Below are positions 24,680 through 33,735 of a DNA stretch of 64,000 nt, piece by piece. Source of the DNA: Hamadaea sp. (GTDB lineage Bacteria > Actinomycetota > Actinomycetes > Mycobacteriales > Micromonosporaceae); the NCBI RefSeq assembly GCF_013362815.1, contig NZ_JABFVK010000020.1, positions 59,041-123,040 of the forward strand, in the 5' to 3' direction. A program made the translations under genes and the position numbers. The notes beneath the pieces were generated by a model. The model made no database searches. It was not told the DNA's origin and was given only the letters and a program-made list of their open reading frames with translations. Numbering within the stretch: position 1 is the first letter of the stretch; the number at the start of each line of letters is the position of its first letter.

Positions 24680-26530
24680 GTGATTTCGGCCCGGCTGCGC
24701 TATTGGTTCGACAACCTGATGTCCCGGGGCACCCCGGCGCTCACCGGCCTCCTCGGCTTGGCGACCGTCGGGTTGGTCGTCGTGCTGAGTGGCATCATGC
24801 TGGTCTTCACTCCGTCTGATGTGGACGGACCGGGTGACGCACTCTGGAAGAACTTCCTGCACGCCCTGGACGCGGGCACCATCGGTGGCGACAACGAGGA
24901 CAGGCATCTCTACGTCGCGCTGATGTTCGTCGCGACCGTGGGCGGCATCTTCATCCTGTCGGCGCTGGTGGGCGTACTGACGACCGGTCTGTCCGACCGG
25001 CTCGCCGAGCTGCGCAAGGGCCGGTCGCAGGTGATCGAGCGCGGGCACACCGTGATCCTCGGCTGGTCCGACCAGCTGCCCACGATCATCCGCGAGCTGT
25101 CGCTGTCGGAGTCCGGCCGTACGACCGTCGCCATCCTCGCCGACCGGGACAAGGTCGCGATGGAGGACGAGCTGCGCGACAAGGTGGGCGACGCGGGCGA
25201 CGTCCGGTTCGTCTGCCGTACCGGGAATCCGGCTGATCCCGCCGATCTGCGGATCGTGCGCCCGGAAGAGGCACGCGTCGTGATGATGCCGTCGCCGGCC
25301 GGTGACAGCCCCGACATCCAGGTGGTCAAGTCCCTGCTCGCGCTACGCCAGCTCGACTGGCCCAAGGGCCGGCCGCCGTCGGTCGCGGTCATCCGCGACA
25401 CCGGCAACATGCCCGCCGCCACGCTCGCGGGCGGCGCCGGCGTCACGATCATCGACGCCGAGGACATCACCGCGCGCCTGCTCGTCCAGTCGCGGCGGCA
25501 TCCCGGCCTGTCCGCCGTCTGCACCGACCTGCTCGGCTTCGAGGGCGTCGAGCTCCACATGCTCGCCGAACCGTCACTGTCCGGGCAGACCTATGCCGCG
25601 ATTCTCCAGTGGTACGCGAACAGCACGGTCGTCGGCGTACGCCACAACGACGGCCGGGTCGAGGTGAACCCGGAGGCCACGACGGTTCTCCAGGACGGGG
25701 ACGAGCTGATCCAGCTGGCCGAGAACCGGTCGGCGATCCGGCTCGCGCCGCAGGCGTACTCGGCGAAGACGGAGAGCATCAGCGACAACGGCAAGAGCCG
25801 GGCGGCCGCCGACGACACCCTCGTCCTCGGCTGGAACGACCGCGGGCCGACGATCGTGCGGCTGCTCGACCGCTACCTCACCGAAGGCTCGACGTTGCAC
25901 GTCGCGGCCACCCGGCTCGACGCCGACACCACTGTGGACGGCGTACGCCACTTGGCGGTCAGCACCTCCCGCTGCGATCCGACGAACCGGCGGGCCCTGG
26001 AGGCGCTCAACCCGGCGAGCTACGAGCACGTCATCGTGCTGGCCGACGACGAGCTCGACGCGGCGCAGTCCGACGCCCGCAGCCTCGTGACCCTGCTGCA
26101 CCTGCGGGACATCAAAGAGCGCGGCGGTGCGGCGTACGCGATCGTCGGCGAGCTGAACGACGACGCGAACCGGCGGCTGGCCCAGGTGACCCGGGCGGAC
26201 GACTTCGTCGTGAGCCAGAAGATGATCAGCCTCTTGTTGACGCAGCTGGCCCGCAACGGTCACCTGAGCGCGGTCTTCGCCGAGCTCTTCGAACCGGGCG
26301 GGGCGGACATCTACCTCAAGCCCGTCGACGAGTACGTCCAGCCCGGGGTGGAGACGACGTTCGCCACCGTCATCGAGGCGGCGATCCGCCGGGGCGAGAC
26401 CGCCTTCGGCTACCGCCGGCACGACCTGACCGATCAGGCCCCGACTTTCGGCGTACGCCTGAATCCCGACAAGGGCGAGGCGATCACCTTGGCCGAGGCG
26501 GACCGGATCGTGGTGCTGGCGCGCAGCTGA
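24680..26530 (+). CDS. CASTOR/POLLUX-like ion channel with TrkA-N domains
   Basis: A 616-residue protein. Two N-terminal hydrophobic segments (about 20-42 and 75-97) flank the pore-like stretch LHALDAGTIGGDNEDR, as in CASTOR/POLLUX channels. Two RCK-type NAD-binding modules follow (HTVILGWSDQLPTIIREL and DTLVLGWNDRGPTIVRLL). The plant relatives are potassium/calcium-permeable channels of the nuclear envelope; bacterial relatives are uncharacterised. GTG 24680 start. A small membrane protein gene follows after 15 bases. Confidence 0.85.
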   Translation: MISARLRYWFDNLMSRGTPALTGLLGLATVGLVVVLSGIMLVFTPSDVDGPGDALWKNFLHALDAGTIGGDNEDRHLYVALMFVATVGGIFILSALVGVLTTGLSDRLAELRKGRSQVIERGHTVILGWSDQLPTIIRELSLSESGRTTVAILADRDKVAMEDELRDKVGDAGDVRFVCRTGNPADPADLRIVRPEEARVVMMPSPAGDSPDIQVVKSLLALRQLDWPKGRPPSVAVIRDTGNMPAATLAGGAGVTIIDAEDITARLLVQSRRHPGLSAVCTDLLGFEGVELHMLAEPSLSGQTYAAILQWYANSTVVGVRHNDGRVEVNPEATTVLQDGDELIQLAENRSAIRLAPQAYSAKTESISDNGKSRAAADDTLVLGWNDRGPTIVRLLDRYLTEGSTLHVAATRLDADTTVDGVRHLAVSTSRCDPTNRRALEALNPASYEHVIVLADDELDAAQSDARSLVTLLHLRDIKERGGAAYAIVGELNDDANRRLAQVTRADDFVVSQKMISLLLTQLARNGHLSAVFAELFEPGGADIYLKPVDEYVQPGVETTFATVIEAAIRRGETAFGYRRHDLTDQAPTFGVRLNPDKGEAITLAEADRIVVLARS

Positions 26531-26545
26531 GCGTAGCGTCGACGT

Positions 26546-26734
26546 ATGCGATGGGTCTGGCTGATTCTGGGCGTCCTGCTGGTGCTGTCCGGCGCGACGT
26601 GGACGCTGCAGGGTGTCGGCGTGCTCGGCGGCAGCAGCATGACCGGCGAGTCGATGTGGGCGGTGATCGGCCCGATCGTGGCCGTCGTTGGCCTGGTGCT
26701 GATCTGGCTGGGCCTGCGCAAGCCCAGCCAGTAG
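26546..26734 (+). CDS. small two-helix membrane protein
   Basis: A 62-residue protein made of two hydrophobic helices (residues 3-21 and 37-56) joined by a short Gly/Ser-rich turn. Family not recognised, though small proteins of this shape are common in actinomycetes. It lies 15 bases after the channel gene and is probably co-transcribed, perhaps as an accessory subunit (inference). Confidence 0.65.
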   Translation: MRWVWLILGVLLVLSGATWTLQGVGVLGGSSMTGESMWAVIGPIVAVVGLVLIWLGLRKPSQ

Positions 26735-26740
26735 CCGTGG

Positions 26741-27514
26741 TCAGACATCCCGACGATGCAGCACGACCGCGGCGAGCACTAGTGAGCCGACCGCCCAGCA
26801 CCCCAGTACGCCCACCCCCTGCCAAGGTGTCAGCGGCAAGGAGGACAACTTCGTCGTCGCCTGGATCGACAATCCGGCTGTCGGCGTGATCTGTTGCAGA
26901 TGCCGTTTCCAGCTGGGACTGGAGACCGCCTGGGTCAGCAGTGGAATCAGGTAGAGCAGCGCCAGCAACAGACCGATCGATGCGGCCGTTTCGCGTACCA
27001 CTGTGGACAAACCCAGCGCGACCAGAGCTATCAGAACGAGGTAGAGCACGGAGCCGGCGGTGGCGCGGAGCACGGCGGCCTCGGACAGCGACAGGCGCTC
27101 GAAGCCGTGGGCCTCGGTGAACCCGCTGCCGGGCAGCAGGAGGCGGCCGGCGGCGAACGAGCCTGCCACAGCGACGAGCCCGGCCGCGCCGATGGCACCT
27201 GTCACCACGAGCGCCTTGGCCGTCAGCAGCCGCAGCCGGTTCGGCACGGCGGACAGACTCACCCGCAGCATGCCGGTCGCGTGCTCGCCGCTGATGCTCG
27301 ATACGGCCAGGATCACCACGAGCGCCTGGCCGAGCTGTACGCCGGTGAGACTGATCTTCGCCGGGTCCTCCGGGCAGCCGGCGGCTCCGCAGGTGATGGT
27401 GGCGGCGGCCGCCGCACCGACCCCGATCGTCAGCGCGACGATCGCCAGGAGCAGCCACGCCGTGCCGGGTGAAGTCCGCAGCTTCGTCCACTCCGCGCGC
27501 AGTGCGACGGTCAT
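26741..27514 (-). CDS. ABC-2 type transporter permease
   Basis: A 257-residue permease with six hydrophobic segments. The start MTVALRAEWTKLRTSPGTAWLL and a first extracytoplasmic loop with two cysteines (TCGAAGCPED) parallel the larger permease of the same operon (RAEWTKFRTVRGW). ATG 27514 overlaps its stop (ATGA). Third gene of an ATPase-permease-permease exporter operon. Confidence 0.88.
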   Translation of the reverse strand: MTVALRAEWTKLRTSPGTAWLLLAIVALTIGVGAAAAATITCGAAGCPEDPAKISLTGVQLGQALVVILAVSSISGEHATGMLRVSLSAVPNRLRLLTAKALVVTGAIGAAGLVAVAGSFAAGRLLLPGSGFTEAHGFERLSLSEAAVLRATAGSVLYLVLIALVALGLSTVVRETAASIGLLLALLYLIPLLTQAVSSPSWKRHLQQITPTAGLSIQATTKLSSLPLTPWQGVGVLGCWAVGSLVLAAVVLHRRDV

Positions 27515-29022
27515 ACGTCCCTCCTGCGAACCAGTAGCGTCGCGGCGGCCAGCGCGATCGCGGCCCAACCGCACAACACGGCGAACCCGGCCCAGGGCGG
27601 CAACGGGAAGTACCCGTTGATCGGTGTGTAGATGTTGTCGACTTGCGCGTACTCCGGTGTGCTCTGCTGCACGGCGAAGGCGGCGGCCGGGGTGAGGCGC
27701 AGCAGCCATTGCCCGGCTCCAGCGGGCAGCACCGTCATAGCGAGCAGGTAGGGCAGCACGATCGAGACGATCGCCGTCGTGACGGCGGCCGCGCTATGCC
27801 GCACGATCATGCCCAGGGCCATCGCGAGAACCGCGGAAACCGCCAGCACCGCGGCGGTTCCGACGATCACCTGCGTCTCGATCGCCGCGGACACCGCGTG
27901 CACGTAGACACCGTTGGCGCGCAACACTTTCTGCCCGATCAGCACGACGGCCGCCACGCCCGGCAAGCTTGTCACGAAGGTGACGGCACCGATCACCACG
28001 GCCTTCGCGGCCAAGACGCGGCCACGCCGGGGATTCGCCGCCATAGTGGTACGCACAAGGCCCCGCCGGTATTCGGCGGTGATGAACATGGTGCCGACGA
28101 CGACCACGACGATCAGCCCGGCGAAGCTGCCGACGAGGGTTTGCGTGATGGTGACGCCCAACCCGGAGGCTCCGGCGACGGCAGGTGCGATGTCGCCGCT
28201 TCCGGTGACGGTGAACCGCGCGTTCTCTTGTGACGTTCCGCTGGCGACGTCGTCCGCCCCGCCGACCTTCTCGCCGTGCCAGCTTCCGGTGGCCGTACCG
28301 GTGACGGACACGTTCTCGAAGACGCCGGTCGCCTGGGTCGGGCCGCCGAACGCGCCGGAGATCCCGAACGCGCCGCTGGTCGCAGCGGAGTACTGCGGCG
28401 AGGTGGCGAACAGTCCGATCTCGACGGTGGCGGGCAACCCGGTCAGCTCGGCGGTGCCGACGGTGTCCCAGGTAGACCCGTCGGCGGAGACCTCCGCCTT
28501 GACGGCGTCACCGGTACGCGTGAGCCGCAACCATTGCGGCTGCGTGGCTTTCGGTCCGGCCAAGTCATGCGTGTAGTCGTACTGCAGGCGTACGCCGTGC
28601 GCGCCGGTCAGCATGACGGCCGCGTAGGCCGAACCCGGCCGGGTGCCGTCCTTGAGCAGGATGCCCGCCTTGGCCCAGGGAACGAGACCGGGGCGGCCGG
28701 AGGCGGTTCCGTTCGCCGCGCTCGGCCCCGTGCCGCGAGACTCCTCGGCGCTCGGATCGGGGTCGGCCGGGAGGATTCCGGTCAGCGAGGTCAGCTGGGC
28801 GGTGATGGTCCCGTCGCCGGTCAGCGACTGATGCAGGAAGGTGAAGGCGTCGGTGACTTCTTCGCCACCCGGCCCGGTCGGCAGCCCGCAGTCGTCTCCG
28901 CAGGTACCCTGCATCCCCGGCATGATCCCGAGGCCGACGATCGCGGCCGACGCCACGATCATGGCCAGCACCCAGCCGCGTACGGTGCGGAACTTGGTCC
29001 ATTCGGCGCGGAGGTAGCTCAT
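27511..29022 (-). CDS. ABC-2 type permease with inserted LamG-like domain
   Basis: A 503-residue permease. Helix 1 is at about residues 15-38 after the conserved RAEWTKFRT start. A very large extracytoplasmic loop of about 240 residues follows, including a beta-sandwich resembling DUF1349/concanavalin-like domains (WLRLTRTGDAVKAEVSADG, VEIGLFATSP). The remaining helices start near residue 285. Such an extracellular binding domain between helices 1 and 2 is unusual for ABC-2 permeases and may recognise a ligand or cell-wall sugar. Coupled by ATGA overlaps to the ATPase before and permease after. Confidence 0.88.
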   Translation of the reverse strand: MSYLRAEWTKFRTVRGWVLAMIVASAAIVGLGIMPGMQGTCGDDCGLPTGPGGEEVTDAFTFLHQSLTGDGTITAQLTSLTGILPADPDPSAEESRGTGPSAANGTASGRPGLVPWAKAGILLKDGTRPGSAYAAVMLTGAHGVRLQYDYTHDLAGPKATQPQWLRLTRTGDAVKAEVSADGSTWDTVGTAELTGLPATVEIGLFATSPQYSAATSGAFGISGAFGGPTQATGVFENVSVTGTATGSWHGEKVGGADDVASGTSQENARFTVTGSGDIAPAVAGASGLGVTITQTLVGSFAGLIVVVVVGTMFITAEYRRGLVRTTMAANPRRGRVLAAKAVVIGAVTFVTSLPGVAAVVLIGQKVLRANGVYVHAVSAAIETQVIVGTAAVLAVSAVLAMALGMIVRHSAAAVTTAIVSIVLPYLLAMTVLPAGAGQWLLRLTPAAAFAVQQSTPEYAQVDNIYTPINGYFPLPPWAGFAVLCGWAAIALAAATLLVRRRDV

Positions 29023-29942
29023 CGGGCCACCTCCCCGGCGCGGTACTCGACGGCGTCGCGGGTCAGTTCGAGGTACGCCTCCTCCAGGGTGGCCCGATGC
29101 GCGGTCACCTCGGAGAACACCACTTGACGGGCGTTCAGCGCGGCGACGATGGCCGGTGCTGGCAGTCCAGTGACGCTGAGCGTGCCCGGCTCGGTCGCCA
29201 CGACGGCAGCTCCGGCCGCAATGAGCGCTGCCGCCGCGTTCGGGTCGTCGGTGCGTACGCTGACCCGCCCGTCCGATATCGTCGCGCGCAGTTGGGCGAC
29301 GGTCGTGTCGGCGAGCACCCGACCCCGGCCGGCGACCACGACGTGATCGGCGGTGTCCTGCAGCTCGCTCATCAAGTGACTGGAGACGAGAACGGCCCGG
29401 CCCTGCTGAGCCAGCTCGCGCAGGAAACCCCGCATCCAGATGATGCCTTCGGGGTCCATGCCGTTGAACGGCTCGTCGAGCATGAGCGTACGCGGATCGC
29501 CGAGCAGCGCGGCGGCGATGCCGAGCCGCTGGCGCATCCCGAGCGAGAAGCCGCCCGCGCGTCGCCGGGCCGCACTGCCGAGCCCGGTCAGCTCGATCAC
29601 CTCGTCCACTCGGCGTACGCCGAGACCCTGGGAGTGCGCGAGCCACAGCAGGTGATTACGGGCGGTCCGGCTCGGCTGCAAGGCGGACGCGTCCAGCAGC
29701 GAGCCAAGCTCGGTCAGCGGGCGCGGCAGCGTCCGGTAAGGGTGGCCGCCGACGAGCGCGGTCCCGCCGTCGGGCCGGTCGAGGCCCAGCACGACTCGCA
29801 TCGTGGTGGACTTCCCCGCGCCGTTCGGGCCGATGAACCCGGTCACCCGCCCGGCGTCGACGGTGAAGCTCATGCCGTCCAGGGCCTGCTTCGAGCCGAA
29901 CCGTTTGCGCAGGCCGTCGACGACGATGTTCTGAACTGTCAT
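29019..29942 (-). CDS. ABC transporter ATP-binding protein
   Basis: A 307-residue ATPase: Walker A GPNGAGKST at about residues 38-46, signature FSLGMRQRL, Walker B LMLDEP and switch His in SSHLMSEL. It is of the BcrA/CcmA-like drug-export type with a C-terminal regulatory tail. First gene of the operon, energising the two permeases behind it. The promoter must lie in the 345-bp gap upstream. Confidence 0.95.
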   Translation of the reverse strand: MTVQNIVVDGLRKRFGSKQALDGMSFTVDAGRVTGFIGPNGAGKSTTMRVVLGLDRPDGGTALVGGHPYRTLPRPLTELGSLLDASALQPSRTARNHLLWLAHSQGLGVRRVDEVIELTGLGSAARRRAGGFSLGMRQRLGIAAALLGDPRTLMLDEPFNGMDPEGIIWMRGFLRELAQQGRAVLVSSHLMSELQDTADHVVVAGRGRVLADTTVAQLRATISDGRVSVRTDDPNAAAALIAAGAAVVATEPGTLSVTGLPAPAIVAALNARQVVFSEVTAHRATLEEAYLELTRDAVEYRAGEVAR

Positions 29943-30287
29943 GAGGGCAGTTCTACGGATCGGCCGGTAACACGATCCGAACCGGCGCTGTTATGCGCTT
30001 GTTAGGCCACACCGAGTTCGGGTCTGACGACGGCCACGATCGGGTGAAACCGCACTCCTTAGCGGTCATACGTCGCTCTCGTTTCCGCTCATGCCCGCCA
30101 AACAGGGATTAACCCGCTCGTCCGCGCGACGTGAACGCTCGGGGTCGGCGACTCGACCGCCCACCAAGAACCGGCGGAAACACGGCATTCAACCCCGCCC
30201 AAGCGACCGACAGTGTCATTGGCATCACTCCTCGTAACGTCCTGGGCGGCGGTCGTGACGCGCCGCCGACACCGACGAGGAGGGACG
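29943..30287. other. divergent intergenic region without gene
   Basis: This 345-bp gap separates the ABC operon and the cutinase gene, so it must hold two promoters. It is less GC-rich around 30040-30120. I see no convincing ORF, palindrome pair or RNA gene. GAGGAGGGACG just before 30288 is the cutinase ribosome site. Confidence 0.5.
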
Positions 30288-31886
30288 ATGAAACCATCAC
30301 GGATGACGCCAACCCGGTGGCGACGGCGGGCGACGGCCATCGCCGTCGCGGTCTCCATATCGGGCGCCTGTCTGACATTGAGCGCGGCCACACCGGTCGC
30401 CGCGGCGAGCTGCCCCACGATGCAGGTCGTCGGCGTACGCGGATCCGGCGAGACCCAGAACGACTACGACGGCTTCGGACGCACCGTACGCGCGGTCGCC
30501 CAGCGGATCCAGGACGTCGTACCGGGCACGACGATCCATCCGATCGACTACCCCGCCGTCGGCGTGCTCTACGGCGGACTGCAATATCCCGCCGAGTACG
30601 CCAAGAGCATCAGCGCGGGCAAGATCTCCCTCTCCAATTACATCGCCGACTTCCTGGCCGGGCCGTGCGCCAAGACGACGTACTTGTATCTCATCGGCTA
30701 CAGCCAGGGCGCACAGGTCATCGCCGACGTCTACGAGACGCTGGGCACGGCACCGAGAGGACGCATCGGCGGCGTCACGCTACTCGGCGATCCGCGCTTC
30801 TACGGACATCAAGGCGACCCGGTCGCAGTCGGCACCTACAACCCGAAGAAGAACGGGGTCGCGACCTCGTTCGGTTACAAGAAGAATCAGATCAAGGAGA
30901 CGCAGAAGGTCCGCAGCTACTGCGTCAAGGACGACCCCATCTGCAACTGGGCTGACGGCGCGATCGGCTGCAAGACGAACCCTGACGGCTGCGCTCACAT
31001 CCACTACCCTGACCTGACGCTGCCGCAGACCAGTCTGACCTACACCACGCTCGCCGGGAACTTCCTCATCTCCCGATGGCGAACGCTCGGCCCACCGCCC
31101 CCCGCGATCGGGCCGAAGAGCAAGGTCTTGATCTACGGCGACAACGACCCCACCGACAACGACTCAAGCGGTATGACCAACCTCGTCAACGCGCTGACCG
31201 GCGCGGGCTATCAAGTGAGCACCTCCAGTACGCTGCCGGCCGATCTCAGCCCCTACGGCCAGGTCTGGCATTACGGCGTCCTCGACGTGCCCGACGACGC
31301 GCAAGTAGCCCAACTGGTTGCGTTCGCCCGCAACGGCGGAAGCCTCTTCCTCACCGGCGAGTGGAACGGATGCTGCTCGTCACCGTCGGCCAACGATGGC
31401 GTCAAGAACATCTTCGATCGTCTCGTGGTCACCGTCGGTGGCTTGACGTTCGGCCCCGAGGGATACGACGTGCTAGCGGTCAACCCCTCCGCCGTTGCCA
31501 GCGCCGCGTTCACACCGAACCGCCTGACGACGTTCACCGGCGTGGTGGCCGGCACCATCAACCCCACCAATATCGGCTCGGCCAATCTGCTCACCCGCTC
31601 GGACCCGACAACCACCCCCGGTTACGGGACGATCGGGCTATGGGACGAGTTCGACGTCGTGGGCGGCGGCCGCCTTGCCATCGTCATGGACGTGAACTGG
31701 GCACAAACGACGTTCGGCGACATGACCACGATGCCATCCGTGGCGAGCAACATCGCGTACTTCCTCAGCGGCAACCCTGCCACACTGGTGCAGCAGACCG
31801 ACTCGAAGCAACGCCGAACGTTCGTTCCCGCGTCCCCGGGCGCACGGTCCTCCGTGTGGACCGGGCCGAGTTCGAACCGGCACTGA
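30288..31886 (+). CDS. secreted cutinase-family hydrolase with ThuA-like C-terminal domain
   Basis: A 532-residue exported protein. Signal peptide about residues 1-40 (PVAAAS). The cutinase domain (about 41-260) has nucleophile Ser139 in GYSQGA, acid Asp216 in KDDPIC and base His237 in CAHIHYPD, with disulfide-type cysteines. It would cleave cutin or other esters outside the cell. Residues about 280-500 form a Rossmann-like domain (SKVLIYGDNDPTDND, FARNGGSLFLTGEWN) resembling ThuA or class I amidotransferase-like folds; no catalytic triad for that fold is evident. ATG 30288 has a strong ribosome site. Confidence 0.87.
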   Translation: MKPSRMTPTRWRRRATAIAVAVSISGACLTLSAATPVAAASCPTMQVVGVRGSGETQNDYDGFGRTVRAVAQRIQDVVPGTTIHPIDYPAVGVLYGGLQYPAEYAKSISAGKISLSNYIADFLAGPCAKTTYLYLIGYSQGAQVIADVYETLGTAPRGRIGGVTLLGDPRFYGHQGDPVAVGTYNPKKNGVATSFGYKKNQIKETQKVRSYCVKDDPICNWADGAIGCKTNPDGCAHIHYPDLTLPQTSLTYTTLAGNFLISRWRTLGPPPPAIGPKSKVLIYGDNDPTDNDSSGMTNLVNALTGAGYQVSTSSTLPADLSPYGQVWHYGVLDVPDDAQVAQLVAFARNGGSLFLTGEWNGCCSSPSANDGVKNIFDRLVVTVGGLTFGPEGYDVLAVNPSAVASAAFTPNRLTTFTGVVAGTINPTNIGSANLLTRSDPTTTPGYGTIGLWDEFDVVGGGRLAIVMDVNWAQTTFGDMTTMPSVASNIAYFLSGNPATLVQQTDSKQRRTFVPASPGARSSVWTGPSSNRH

Positions 31887-31935
31887 TCCCGGCGGACCGG
31901 GCGAGCCCTCCCGCCCGACCGCACGGACCCGAACA

Positions 31936-31972
31936 CGTCCGGACCGACCGGGGACGTCGGCCGGTCCGGACG
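31936..31972. terminator. bidirectional terminator
   Basis: CGTCCGGACCG and CGGTCCGGACG are perfectly complementary 11-bp arms between convergent genes, followed by CCCCTT on the plus strand. Confidence 0.75.
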
Positions 31973-31978
31973 TTCCCC

Positions 31979-33544
31979 TTAGGACAGGGTGATCGCCGTA
32001 TCGTCGATGACGAACGACGTCTGCAACGAAGCGTCCTCAGTTCCGGTGAACTTCAGAGTCGCGGTGGTCCCGGCGTACGCGGAGATGTCGATCGTGCGCA
32101 GGGTGTAGCCGCTGGCCTTGTTCAGGTTGGAATACGCAGCCACGCTGGTGCCGTTGACCGTGACCGTGAGCTTGTCGTACTGCGTCGACGTGGTCGTCTC
32201 CGCCGTGTCGATGTGCAGCCAGTAGGTCAGCGTCGCGTGGCAGCCCGCCGGAATCGAGACGGCCTGCTGCAACGTGTCGGTATGCGTACTGCCGTAACCG
32301 TCGAGCCAAGCCTTCCACGAGCCGGTATGCGCAGCCTCGCTGGAGCTGTTGTCCACTACGCCCGACGACGAGGTCCACGGTGAGGCCGATCCCGTCTCGA
32401 AGCCGGCGTTGCCGAGGAGCTGGCCGGAGCAGGATCCGCCGGGCGAACCGACCGCGATGCCGAACGTCGCGGAACCGCTGGCGTTCGTCGCGTCCTTGGC
32501 GGTGACGGTCACCGACGACGTCTGCACCGTTGTCGGCGTACCAGTGATGAGACCCGTGGAGCCGTTGATGGTCAGACCCGCCGGCAGACCGGTGGCGCTG
32601 TAGGTCAGGGTCTGGCTGCTGTCGGAGTCGGTGGCCTGGATCTGCAGGCTGAACGGCGTGCCGGTGGTGGCGCTCTTGTTCCCCGGGTTCGTGACGGTCA
32701 CCGTGTTGCCGGTGGGCGGGGTGCCGCCCGGCAGCAGACAGCCGGCCTTGTTCAGGTCGATGGCGTTCGTCGAGGTCAGGCAGGTGGTGAACCAGTACGT
32801 CTCCTGGCCGTAGCTCTGTCCCTGGTACGCATGCGTCGTGCCGTCGGGATCGACCTCACACGGGTTGTTGAGCGTGCACATCTGGCCGTCGTCGTTGCCG
32901 GTGTTGTTGATGCCGACGATCTGGTTGGAGTTCAGGTCTACGATCGGCGACCCCGAGGTGCCGTGCGTGGTGTTGCAGCCCGTGCTGTAGCGGATCGAGT
33001 CGTGGAACGTCCACGCGTCTTCGCGGAGAGTGCCGACGAAGCCGTTGATCGAGCAGTTCCAGATCTGCTTCCAGTAGCTCGACGGGATGAACATGCTGCT
33101 GCCGTTGACTGGGTGCGACGCCGAGATGGTCAGCGCGGTGACCCCATAACTCGTCTTGATCGACGCGTACGTGGTGTTCAGCCGGTAGAGCGTGACGTCG
33201 GTGTTGGTCATCGTCGCGTACAGCATCATGTCGGCGCGAACGGTGCCCAGGCTGCTGCCGGTCGAGCTGAGCAGCGTCCCGGAACGCGTGCTGCTGCGGT
33301 TCGTCAGAACCACGCCCGCGCCGGGCATACCACCCTCGTAGCAGTGGCCGTTGGTGAGCATCAGCGCCCGGTCGGTGTCCACCGAGGTGGGATACCGGAC
33401 GAGGGACGCCGAGCAGTTGCTGAGTGCGATGGTCGCGGTCAGGCTGGCCGCCTGCAGGGTGTCGGCGGCGGCGGGGGTCGGTCCGGCCAGGGTGGCGGCA
33501 CCGAGGACGGTCGCGCCAATTGTGATGGCGAGTCGTCTGAGCAT
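31979..33544 (-). CDS. secreted trypsin-like serine protease with C-terminal Ig-like and jelly-roll domains
   Basis: A 521-residue exported protease. Signal peptide about residues 1-27. Catalytic residues: His67 in TNGHC, Asp116 in NTDVTLY and Ser197 in HGTSGSP, a chymotrypsin-fold triad. After a Pro-rich turn near 285, residues about 287-365 form a putative Ig/cadherin-like domain (TNPGNKSATTGTPFSLQI) and 370-521 a carbohydrate-binding-like jelly roll (LLGNAGFETGSASPWTSS). Such C-terminal domains usually aid substrate binding. Single-gene unit convergent with the cutinase. Confidence 0.92.
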   Translation of the reverse strand: MLRRLAITIGATVLGAATLAGPTPAAADTLQAASLTATIALSNCSASLVRYPTSVDTDRALMLTNGHCYEGGMPGAGVVLTNRSSTRSGTLLSSTGSSLGTVRADMMLYATMTNTDVTLYRLNTTYASIKTSYGVTALTISASHPVNGSSMFIPSSYWKQIWNCSINGFVGTLREDAWTFHDSIRYSTGCNTTHGTSGSPIVDLNSNQIVGINNTGNDDGQMCTLNNPCEVDPDGTTHAYQGQSYGQETYWFTTCLTSTNAIDLNKAGCLLPGGTPPTGNTVTVTNPGNKSATTGTPFSLQIQATDSDSSQTLTYSATGLPAGLTINGSTGLITGTPTTVQTSSVTVTAKDATNASGSATFGIAVGSPGGSCSGQLLGNAGFETGSASPWTSSSGVVDNSSSEAAHTGSWKAWLDGYGSTHTDTLQQAVSIPAGCHATLTYWLHIDTAETTTSTQYDKLTVTVNGTSVAAYSNLNKASGYTLRTIDISAYAGTTATLKFTGTEDASLQTSFVIDDTAITLS

Positions 33545-33735
33545 GAGAACTCCATCCGGATGAGGGGATGTATCGCCGAGAGTCTATGGACTCCGCCTCA
33601 TTCAGTGAAGACCGTGAATCAAGATTGGCTCCCACGCCGGCTCCGTGGCCGGGGAACACGAGCTTCCGGGCCGGGTGGTCCTGCTGGCAAATGCCCCGGG
33701 GCGAGCGCCGAGATCAAGAGATGGCGATAGACCTG

